Shown: one piece after another, positions 57,162 through 64,000 of the stretch
Position numbering within the stretch: position 1 is the stretch's first letter
Layout of the letters: every line of letters begins with the position of its first letter
Assembly: GCA_016785225.1 (NCBI GenBank)
Contig: JAFBJZ010000364.1
Span: 105,283-169,282, forward strand
Source: Psettodes erumei
Taxonomy: Eukaryota > Chordata > Actinopteri > Pleuronectiformes > Psettodidae
Direction: 5' to 3'
Length of the DNA stretch: 64,000 nt
The notes under the pieces: model-generated
Databases searched by the model: none
What the model was told of the DNA's origin: nothing
The model's input: the letters and a program-made list of their open reading frames with translations, nothing else
Translations under genes and position numbers: made by a program

Positions 57162-57244
57162 AGTCATTCGGAAGATAGTCGTTTTTCACCGTTTAGAAAA
57201 TTGCAACGGACCATGTGCTGACTGAGAGAAAAGAACAAGCTAAC

Positions 57245-57545
57245 ATGGTGGTTCAACGATCGACAAGCAGGTTGCTTCGACTGGCCTTCGACGGAGATGA
57301 GACTAAGTACGAACTTTGGGAAACCAAAATGTTGGGACATTTCCATTTATTAGGGTTAAAAGATACAGTGCTAAAAGAACCGGAGACGGAAAACGAAATA
57401 GCAGAAGACCCAAAGAAAAATGCTAATGCATACGCCGAATTGATCTTGCTGTTAGATGATAAAAGCCTCTCATTAGTTATGAGGGATGCGCCTAATGATG
57501 GAAGAAAAGCATTGAAAAATGCGAGAGAGTATTATGCAGGGTGGG
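57245..57545 (+). pseudogene. Copia gag, N-terminal part
   Basis: Likely start at 57245 (aacATGG context); an upstream in-frame ATG at 57215 adds ten residues. The translation 'FDGDETKYELWETKMLGHF' has the W-rich start of copia gag (UBN2 type), and 'YAELILLLDDKSLSLVMRDA' follows. The reading frame then jumps at 'NAREYYAG' to zinc-knuckle sequence, about 100-130 codons of the usual gag being missing, so the capsid region is deleted. Confidence 0.8.
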
Positions 57546-58530
57546 GGCGGCGGCCCACCAAAACAAGCGTGGCTGGAACAAAGACGACACTGAGATGGTG
57601 TGCTTCAAATGCGGTACCAAAGGCCACCGAGCGAAAGCATGTCGACAGAAAACATGGTGTAGTGTTTGCAAAAATGACACACATAAAGACGCCACTTGTA
57701 GGCGGAAAGACAAGGACAAAAAGGATGGTGTGAATAAAGTCTCAGGAGACACCGAGGAGGACTACGTGTTCGGGATGGCAGACGGAGGGGCCAGTGACCA
57801 GCAGCAGTCGGTGCGCAGCGTCCAGGAGATAGGTCTGATGGTGGACACCGGAGCTACCTCCCATGTCATCACCGACATCTCCATGTTCACGAGTTTCGAC
57901 AGCACCTTTAGGCCAGAGACGCACAGTGTCGAGCTAGCAGACGGCACCAGATGCAGCGGAGTCGCTCAGCGAAGAGGGAACGCTGAGGTTTCCCTCATTG
58001 ACAGCAAAGGACAGCGATGTAAAGCGACGCTGAGAGACGCTTTGTTTGTACCGTCTTACCCCCAGAACATTTTCTCAGTGAAAGCAGCAACTGCAAATGG
58101 GGCAACAGTCGTCTTTAAAGAAGGCAAAGACGCCCTGATAACCAGAGGCGGTACCAGGTTCAACATTCATGTATATGGCAGGTTGTACTATTTGTGTGTT
58201 GACACTGGGTCTAATGATAAGTGTAATGCATGTCACAACATACAAACATGGCATGAAATATTAGGCCACTGTAACTATGGTGATATCATTAGGTTGCAGA
58301 ATGTTGTCGAAGGTATGCAGATCAGGCAAAAGGGAACAAAGTGGGTGTATTCAGGAAAGGCCCAAACCAGAAAGGGAGTGTACCAGAGGTGTGTATTCAG
58401 ATGGTACACAAAGATCTTTGCCCAAACAGAGTCAATAAATAGGGACAAATATGCACAGTCATCACCAGAGCAAAACTGTGTTTGTGTATTTTTACAGATG
58501 GTGACACACAGGCTACTGAAAAGTTGCTAG
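57541..58530 (+). pseudogene. Copia gag zinc knuckle, protease and integrase N-terminus
   Basis: 'CFKCGTKGHRAKAC' is a CCHC nucleic-acid-binding knuckle (CX2CX4HX4C), followed by 'CSVCKNDTHKDATC'. 'LMVDTGATSHV' is the aspartic protease active site (DTGA). 'TWHEILGHCNYGDIIRL' is the GAG-pre-integrase HHCC region. From about 58340 the frame loses homology and the DDE integrase core is missing. Decayed traces ('TQATEKLLADVSHGK', 'VVRNRCFNK') remain in other frames to 58745. Confidence 0.85.
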
Positions 58531-58744
58531 CCGATGTATCCCACGGGAAAGTAAGTGCATCAGATCGATAAGAACTGAGTTTACAAATAGTTTCAAACAG
58601 TCAGATTCATGAAACTCACGATTCTCCACTCAAAACAGGACTGCTGAGAGGGGTTTGTGTATTTTCTTGAGAAGAAAAGTGCACACTAGTTGAAAGTGAA
58701 CAAAGAAGCTATGGCTGAAAAGCAGCAGCAGTGGTCCGCAACAG

Positions 58745-59085
58745 GTGTTTCAACAAGCGTACAGGAAAACTCCTTATGAGTTACTGACAGGCAAGAGGCC
58801 CAATGTGTCCAAAATGCAAAAGTTTGGGTCTGCATGTTACACTTACAGACAGGAGAGAAAAGGAAAACACAAACAGGATATGAGCCAGATCACCCAGATA
58901 AGAACAAAGATGGCTAGTGATGTGAGCAAGGCAGCTGTGAGACAGGTGAGCCAGACTAGTGATGGGATGACAGGGGATCAAGGGGAAGGACCGATAATGC
59001 TCCAGAGCCAAGTGCACAAAGTGGAAGTCCACATAGTGGTAGTCCAGCTGCAGTTACAAGGTCCACTGACCAAACACCGAAGAGG
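58745..59085 (+). pseudogene. Copia integrase C-terminal remnant
   Basis: 'AYRKTPYELLTGKRPNVSKMQKFGSACYTYRQERKG' is the typical text linking the copia integrase core to RT. It runs into a low-conservation linker ahead of the RT frame. Confidence 0.75.
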
Positions 59086-60585
59086 GTGATGGGTGGTGAA
59101 GAAGAGAGTAAAAGGTATCCAGCTAGAGAGAGAAGGACACCAAGTTACTTAAGTGACTATGTAATGGCAGACAATAGTGATGGTGTTCATATCACTGTAG
59201 ACTACTGCTGTAGAGCAGTGTGTGGCATTCCACAGACATTTGGGGAAGCAATGGAGTCCACTAACTCAAAAGAATGGATAAAAGCCATGGATGAGGAAAT
59301 GCAGTCTTTAAATGAGAACAAAACCTTTACTCCAACAGAGCTACCAATAGGCAAGAAAACAGTGGGGGGTAAATGGGTTTATACGATCAAGTCTGATGCA
59401 GAAGGAAGGGACAAATACAAAGCACGATTTGTGGCAAAGGGTTACAGCCAGAGAATGGGAGTAGACTATGGGGAGACGTTTTCACCCACAGCAGACCTGA
59501 CGAGTGTAAGGGTGGTGCTGCAGAAGGCAGTACAGGAGAATTTAGTCCTTCACCAAATGGACGTGAAAACAGCGTACTTGCACGCTCCCATAGACTATGA
59601 GATTTACATCAATCCACCCGAGGGTTATCAAGAGAAAGAGGGTGTGGTGTATAAGCTAGAGAAATCACTTTATGGTCTTAAACAGTCTGGACGAAATTGG
59701 AATAAGGTTTTGCATGATTGTTTAACTGAAAATGGGTTCACACAAAACCCAGCTGATCACTGTGTGTATGCCCACGAGACAAAAGAAGGGAAAGTGATCA
59801 TAATCATATGGGTCGATGACTTGATCATCGCAGCAAGCAATGATGAGTGTCTGAAAAGGGTGAAAAAGATGCTTGCAGACCAGTTTAAAATGAAAGATTT
59901 GGGGGAACTCAAACATTTTCTGGGTATCGACTTCAGTTATTCGGATGAATGTATAAAGATGTCACAGGAAAGGTACACTAACAAGATACTACAGCGTTTT
60001 GGTATGCAAGACTGTAAGATAAGAGAAACACCCTGTGAGCAAAAGTTAGAATATACTGATGATGGTATAAAGATGGAAGATGCCAGTCTGTACAGGGAGG
60101 CCGTAGGAAGTCTTATATATCTGACCACCTGTACCAGACCTGATTTGAGTTTTGTTGTGAGCAGGTTATCACAGTACTTTATGGAGCCAACAGAGGAGCA
60201 GTGGGTCACTGTGAAGCACGTACTAAGATACCTCAAAGGCACAGCAGAGAAAGGGTTAAGCTTTAGGAGAAACAACAGCGAGGATTTAGGTATACAGGCC
60301 TACAGCGATGCTGACTGGGCGGCTGATACCAGTGACAGACGCAGTACCACAGGATACTGTGTGAGCCTTAGCCAGAACAGCTCTCTTGTGTCGTGGAAGA
60401 CTAGGAAACAATCTACCGTGGCGCTCTCCACATGCGAGGCAGAATACATGGCACTTGCTTCTACCATACAAGAGTGTCTATACCTCAAACAGTTACTGGG
60501 GGTATGGATAGCTACAAGTACACACCAACTATCATCATACATGAGGACAATCAGGGAACAATCGCTCTTGCCAAAAACCCTGTGA
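59086..60585 (+). pseudogene. Copia reverse transcriptase and RNase H
   Basis: A 499-residue open frame. RT: 'EWIKAMDEEMQSLNENKTF', 'KWVYTIKSDAEGRDKYKARFVAKGYSQ', 'DYGETFSPTADLTSVRVVL', 'LHQMDVKTAYLHAPI', 'EKSLYGLKQSGRNWN', catalytic 'IIWVDDLIIAAS' (YVDD class; the Asp pair is present). RNase H: 'AYSDADWAADTSDRRSTTGYC', 'VSWKTRKQSTVALSTCEAEYMAL'. A frameshift in a G run near 60500 moves the rest ('IIHEDNQGTIALAKNP', 'KHIDIKYHFIR') to the next frame, ending near 60677. RT core appears intact, so damage is mostly in gag, integrase and the RNase H end. Confidence 0.9.
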
Positions 60586-60843
60586 ACAGACAGAGGTGCA
60601 AACACATAGACATAAAGTACCACTTTATTAGGTCTACTGTGAATGGGGAGAGTGACTTTGGTATATTGTTCTACTGATGACATGGTCGCTGATGTAATGA
60701 CCAAACCTGTAAATAAGTTGAAACTGAAGAAGTTTGCAAATGTTCTTTTTGGAGATTAATATGTGCATTGATTGATATGTGTATGACAGAGGTCCACATT
60801 CATTCTGTTTTTGATTGTACAACAACCTGAGTACAAGTGGGGG

Positions 60844-61147
60844 TGTTAAGATATGTTATTTACTGTATGTCCTCAGTTGTGTGTCAGTAATGTGTGTGTT
60901 TATGCCACAAAGGGGCGCTACAGCGCAAGCTATAGAGGACGTGTGTGCGTTTTCTTTATGTTTGTTCTAATTGACTTACCGTAGTCAATTCGGTTCGTTT
61001 TAGCGTGTGTAGCTGTATGACCGTGAGATGTGTCTTCAGCTCAATAAAATAAGTCAAGAAAGGCTAAAAGAAGCTTCACCTCTTTTCCTCCGAATGCAAC
61101 GTTAGCTGCAGAAAAGCACACTTTTCTATATTAATATTTCTCCAACA
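60844..61147 (+). repeat. Copia 3' LTR
   Basis: Preceded by a G-rich polypurine tract (60835-60843). Same as the 5' LTR to about 61114 with four or five small differences. The last part then reads 'agcacacttttc...tctccaaca' instead of 'gtcttatgaagctcaaca'. The exact end is therefore uncertain. Confidence 0.8.
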
Positions 61148-61159
61148 TAAAATCTTTTA

Positions 61160-61600
61160 ACCAACAATGTCACAACTGATCAACTGATTAAAATCTCCTA
61201 TTATAACATTTGTAGGAGCATATGTTCCTGGAATGAAGTAAACTTTTAGTTTTAAATTAACACAATTACATTTATATGATGTTATATTCCTATTATTACC
61301 ATTAAAATACTTAAAATACTCATATATCGTACCCCAGTTTTTGTTACTTCAAAGCTTTATACATTTATGACTCCAAAAATGACATTTTGCCAGCTCTTAG
61401 AATGGTAAAGAATCCTTAAAAACATCCCTCAATCCGGATACTGATCATGATCACTCACAAAATGTAATGGTTTCTAAATTAGACCACCTCTGGTAAAGAT
61501 GTTGTGATAATCAATCCATTTCTTTTTGCGTAATCCTGCAAACAAATGAAATGATGGATTGGGTTAATTATCATGGTTATATTGGTGTCTTAAGTTATGA
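61160..61600 (-). pseudogene. L1-like ORF2 fragments, out of order
   Basis: Minus-strand reading gives 'NPSFHLFAGLRKKKWIDYHNIF' at about 61560-61490, like the L1 RT C-terminal part, and then 'GTYAPTNVIIGDFNQ' at about 61240-61180, like an endonuclease. That order is reversed relative to ORF2, so two fragments or a rearrangement are involved. Weak similarity. Confidence 0.4.
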
Positions 61601-62100
61601 CACAAATCAATCAAAAATTACACTTATGACAGTCTTAAAAATGTTTTCAATTTATCTAGTTTTACATCCAAGGAAGGATACACTGGTTCTTTTCTACAAG
61701 CTATTTCATGTCCATTTTTCTGCAGGTTCATAGCACCAAAATTGCTCCTAGTTGAAGAAACCCCCTAATATTCAAAGACAAAAATAGATTAAAATAATTA
61801 TAATAATGGGTTGCATTATTTTGGTAAGAAGACACCAAGTCCCCCCTCCGTCTCCAATTCTTCACCTTCTGACATGAAGAAGAGTGGACACAGAAGAAAA
61901 TGGAAGCAAAAGAGTGGAAAAGGGTGTTCAAGGAGTTATGATTTGGGTTAAATGGGTAGCAACACAGAAAGTTGACCCACTTCTTGACCAGAGAACACCC
62001 AAACATGAAAAACACTAAAAGGACAGCAAAAATTGAAGTTGCTACTGTCAAGTACTCAGCTTTTTATTTGGCTCCTGCCCAAGCAAAAGTGACTGCTGTT
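61601..62100. other. No gene; border zone before the CpG-rich block
   Basis: AT-rich sequence typical of the rest of the window. The switch to the CpG-rich block is somewhere between about 62050 and 62400. Confidence 0.4.
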
Positions 62101-62109
62101 GTCTTAGAG

Positions 62110-62152
62110 AATAGGGGTACACCTTTCGTCAAACTCAGTTTGACCCCTATTT
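62110..62152. repeat. Imperfect hairpin
   Basis: 'aataggggt' and 'acccctatt' enclose 'gtcaaactcagtttgac', itself a palindrome. It could fold into a stem with a small bulge. Located just before the tandem TATA repeats. Confidence 0.5.
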
Positions 62153-62170
62153 TGACAGGTCTGACGCAAT

Positions 62171-62330
62171 CATCATCCAATGAGATGCCGAGAATCATGC
62201 TAGAACCCTCCCTCATAAATATTCATGTTTTCGCCAGGCGTTATCGTACACGTGATCATCATCGAATGAGATGGCTAGAATCATCGCTAACCCCTCCCCT
62301 TATAAATATTGACGTTATCGTTAGTTTAGG
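62171..62330 (+). promoter_or_regulatory. Two tandem 86-bp repeats each with a TATA-type box
   Basis: Unit 1 starts at 62171 and unit 2 at 62257. Shared text: 'catcatc-aatgagatg', 'tagaa', 'cccctccc' or 'ccctccc', and the box 'cataaatatt' (unit 1, ~62214-62223) or 'tataaatatt' (unit 2, ~62301-62310). A pyrimidine-rich run directly before each box adds to the promoter-like look. Transcription would run rightwards into the CpG-rich block. Confidence 0.55.
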
Positions 62331-62489
62331 ACCAATTCCAATTTTTTTTTTTTTAATGATAGTTTGATATCTATCTGTGTTTGTCCTGCCTATGCTGTAT
62401 GTATAGCGCGTGTGCGAAGCGTGTGACCGGACTCTCGCCGTCGACCTTTGTGGACCTTTAGCATTCTTGAGGTCTTTTGAGGGCAGTGC

Positions 62490-62890
62490 GATCCATACAC
62501 ACGTTGTAAAACATCTCGTGTGAAGGATGCCGGTGTCCGATGTCTGCCCCAAAGAGACTGTTATGTAGGTAAACAGTGCGTTTGGTTGTCCTATACTTCA
62601 GGAAACCGTAAACAGATGCGGAGATGTTGAGGTGTTTTTTCAAGGCGATCCGAGGGCTCCCGAGTAGTAAAACACGTGTGAAGGCCGGCGGCGTCGGGTG
62701 TCTGCGGCAAACAGGCCGCTATGGGGAAAATCGTGAGGGAAGTCGGGGTGAGGGGCGCACGTTGTCTGTCTGTGACTGCGGGTAAACAGTGCAATACTTC
62801 ACGAAATCACAAACCCGTAAATATCCGTTGAACAGAGGCAGAGAGGATGAGGTGTTTTTCAATATCTCCGTCTATCCGAGATATCGACGA
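62490..62890. repeat. Degenerate tandem repeat, about 200-bp unit
   Basis: Two diverged units. Shared in order: 'cgtgtgaagg', 'tgtctgc', 'gtaaacagtgc', 'atacttca', 'acagagg/acagatg' with 'gag', 'gaggtgtttttcaa' (or one more T), and 'atccgag'. Unit 1 is about 62505-62655 and unit 2 about 62656-62882, with extra sequence in unit 2. CpG-rich. It sits upstream of two genes and could be a regulatory or origin region. Confidence 0.6.
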
Positions 62891-62965
62891 TTGTCCCGCC
62901 TCCCTCTAGTTCATGCGGTTTTGACTCGATGAGAGGGGGGTGGGGTCAAGCGTGGTTGAGAAACG

Positions 62966-62974
62966 GATAAAAAC
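62966..62974 (+). promoter_or_regulatory. TATA-like box before the first virus-like ORF
   Basis: GATAAAAAC lies about 35-40 bases upstream of the ATG at 63008, leaving room for a very short leader ('cccgacacttttgtacccgccaag'). Confidence 0.45.
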
Positions 62975-63007
62975 GAGGCCTTTCCCGACACTTTTGTACC
63001 CGCCAAG

Positions 63008-63208
63008 ATGGAAACGATTCGCGTGGACAACGCGGTTTCTCAACCGCTGGATGGAGAAGAGGCCTCCTCTTCTTCCGCTTCTACGAGCCACGCTGAAGAC
63101 TCGTCTGACACATGGTCGTCGTCGCTGCTCAGCCAGACGCCTGTAACATTCTCTAAGAAGATGTTACGGTCGTACCGGGCGCTCCGAGAAAAGAGAAGAA
63201 GCGCATGA
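63008..63208 (+). CDS. Small Ser/Glu-rich protein, function unknown (66 aa)
   Basis: The start is favoured by its context (gccaagATGG) and the TATA-like box upstream. The product has a short N-terminus ('METIRVDNAV'), a Ser/Glu/Asp-rich middle ('GEEASSSSASTSHAEDSS') and a basic C-terminus ('RALREKRRSA'). No membrane segment and no family recognised. Its stop codon overlaps the next start (ATGA at 63205-63208), an arrangement unusual for host genes but frequent in compact viral genomes. It could also be an exon or a leader ORF. Confidence 0.5.
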   Translation: METIRVDNAVSQPLDGEEASSSSASTSHAEDSSDTWSSSLLSQTPVTFSKKMLRSYRALREKRRSA

Positions 63209-63951
63209 TGTATATGTGTCGTACCCAGATACCGCCGCCGGAGATCCTGCGTGAAGAATGGTCTCTACGTCCGTGGGGGGCTGGATCCTGGGGTTATGAA
63301 TTCAAGTACGAGGAGGGTGAGCTGTGGTTGTATCAGCTGGATGATGGAGAAAGTCTGGATCATTCAAGCGCCGTGACGGTGTTGAACGCCGAGGATTGGG
63401 CCGTGATGAAGCTGATGCTGACGACGGTATTGTCTCGGAATGTGAGTGAAGAACACGCATTCGACGTAGACTCGGAGAAAGTGAACGGCAAGAGAGCGCC
63501 GAGTGAGACCGAGAGTCCTCGTCCTGAGAAGGGGCCGAGGGGGGAGAAAGAGGAGGAGGAGGAGGAGAAAGACAACGGCAAGAGAGCGCGGGGTGAGAGT
63601 GAGAATCCTCGCCCGGAAAAGCGTCAGAGGAGGGGTGTGCGGTTTAACGAGGATGTGTTGAGCCATACGAGAATTCTCTTAGCTACAATTTGGCCATCCA
63701 GACCCACAGTTTCAGGCAGATGGTTTATTCGATCCAGTCTGCGTTCGCTGAATCCGCGGGAGAGATCCGCGGATATTTTTGTTTTAGAGAGATTTAATCC
63801 TGACTGCGGTTTATTCCGTACCATGCTAGTCGTACCTTGTACGGAATGGCTCGAGAGGATGCAGGGGGCAAGGAAGAGGATTACGACCCTCTTTCAACGC
63901 TGCCGCAGTTGGAGCGATATAGCGATAGCGAAAAAAGCTCTATCGTTTTAG
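63205..63951 (+). CDS. Protein with two PC4-like folds and a charged linker (248 aa)
   Basis: Residues ~26-76 ('GSWGYEFKYEEGELWLYQL', 'SSAVTVLNAEDWAVMKLMLTTV') show strands followed by an 'L-x-x-x-x-W-x-x-x-K' helix, as in the PC4/p15 single-strand DNA-binding coactivator fold. Residues ~172-230 ('ADIFVLERF', 'LFRTMLVVPCTEWLERM') show a similar strands-plus-helix pattern. Between them lie two copies of a 17-residue repeat (93-109 and 123-139, 'NGKRA...PRPEK'), an acidic run, a basic cluster 'KRQRR' (139-143, nuclear-import-like) and 'RRGVRF' (142-147), which fits the RVxF docking motif for protein phosphatase 1. The frame is fully open. PC4-like is inference from pattern; it may be a single divergent domain or something else. 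Confidence 0.6.
   Translation: MMYMCRTQIPPPEILREEWSLRPWGAGSWGYEFKYEEGELWLYQLDDGESLDHSSAVTVLNAEDWAVMKLMLTTVLSRNVSEEHAFDVDSEKVNGKRAPSETESPRPEKGPRGEKEEEEEEKDNGKRARGESENPRPEKRQRRGVRFNEDVLSHTRILLATIWPSRPTVSGRWFIRSSLRSLNPRERSADIFVLERFNPDCGLFRTMLVVPCTEWLERMQGARKRITTLFQRCRSWSDIAIAKKALSF
63481..63621 (+). repeat. In-frame 51-bp duplication within the 248-aa ORF
   Basis: 63481-63531 and 63571-63621 share 'aacggcaagagagcgc', 'gagag' or 'gagaa' and 'cctcg' in frame, separated by a Glu-rich run. The reading frame is preserved across both. Confidence 0.85.
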
Positions 63952-63975
63952 TTTTTTCACACCTCCCTTTTCATC

Positions 63976-63984
63976 TTATAAAGG
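63976..63984 (+). promoter_or_regulatory. TATA box of a further gene beyond the window
   Basis: 'cttataaagg' follows a pyrimidine-rich 'cacctcccttttcat' only about 25 bases after the stop at 63951. The spacing copies the pyrimidine run plus TATA layout at 62290-62310, so another gene probably starts after 64000. Confidence 0.5.
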
Positions 63985-64000
63985 ATGCGATCGTCAGGGC

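Larger units (their letters stand above)
56859..61147 (+). mobile_element. Ty1/copia LTR retrotransposon (Hydra/GalEa-like group), internally deleted
   Basis: Two LTRs (56859-57146 and 60844-61147), a primer binding site, gag, protease, a wrecked integrase, reverse transcriptase and RNase H in copia order (integrase before RT), then a polypurine tract AAGTGGGGG before the 3' LTR. At 4.29 kb it is shorter than usual because of deletions in gag and integrase. The LTRs are about 98% alike over their common part. No target duplication: flanks are 'gttgc' and 'taaaa'. Confidence 0.93.

Noticed and set aside
62940..63146. 68-residue frame overlapping the 66-aa ORF
   Set aside because: Alternative frame over the same DNA; its start lies upstream of the TATA-like box and the product is Arg-rich without structure.
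63360..63824. Minus-strand frames opposite the 248-aa ORF
   Set aside because: Composition (Ser/Leu/Phe runs) reflects the Glu/Lys-rich plus-strand coding sequence.

Overview
The window reads as vertebrate, most likely teleost fish, genomic DNA. It is AT-rich and CpG-poor, with long (CA)n/(GT)n/(TA)n microsatellites. It is packed with the repeat families typical of fish: L1/Tx1-like and L2-like LINEs, an R4-clade (Rex6/Dong-like) LINE with a restriction-like endonuclease, Penelope-like, Ty3/gypsy and Ty1/copia elements, an endogenous retrovirus, hAT, piggyBac and Tc1 DNA transposons. I found no recognisable host exon, tRNA, rRNA or CRISPR array. Identifications rest on translation and motif reading by eye, without database searches.

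Layout. 0-6.4 kb: L1 tail on the minus strand, a gypsy chromodomain/LTR scrap, then an L1 whose 5' half is inverted against its 3' half. 9.2-13.45 kb: two 5'-truncated LINEs back to back, L2-like then R4-clade, both with mutated catalytic motifs. 13.6-21 kb: a minus-strand endogenous retrovirus remnant (RNase H, integrase tail, env) broken by a hAT transposon that itself carries a second hAT-type insertion. 21.6-30.2 kb: a long minus-strand L1 that received a hAT MITE, a piggyBac element and a solo LTR. 31.4-33.5 kb: a Tc1 element whose empty site exists elsewhere in the window, then gypsy integrase. 38.5-39.5 kb: Penelope-like RT. 39.9-43.8 kb: a ZBED-type hAT transposon with an apparently intact intron; its duplicated 3' region was hit by a retroviral-type solo LTR (second copy at 54.45 kb). 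44-47.5 kb: an L1 ORF1 fragment, two more copies of the MITE in opposite orientation, and a second GTF2IRD2/ZBED-like hAT. 49.2-51.2 kb: an unrecognised 2-kb inverted-repeat unit with a nested palindrome and a motif repeated about 11 times. 55.35-56.85 kb: a large inverted repeat. 56.86-61.15 kb: a Ty1/copia retrotransposon with both LTRs.

The last 1.9 kb (about 62.1-64.0 kb) is different in kind. It is CpG-rich, has tandem TATA-bearing repeats, a degenerate larger tandem repeat, and two open reading frames sharing an ATGA stop/start overlap. A third TATA box lies just before the window edge. The 248-residue product looks like two PC4-like (transcriptional coactivator p15) folds joined by an acidic/basic linker. 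This compact arrangement is what a DNA virus or virus-like element integrated in a fish genome would look like. I rate it the most interesting part of the window, though it is cut by the window end and its identity is inference.

Nearly every coding stretch is a decayed mobile-element gene, so the window is best read as a stratigraphy of nested insertions. Target-site duplications (8 bp for the hATs and MITEs, TTAA for piggyBac, TA for Tc1, 4 bp for the solo LTRs) allow much of the order of events to be read directly.
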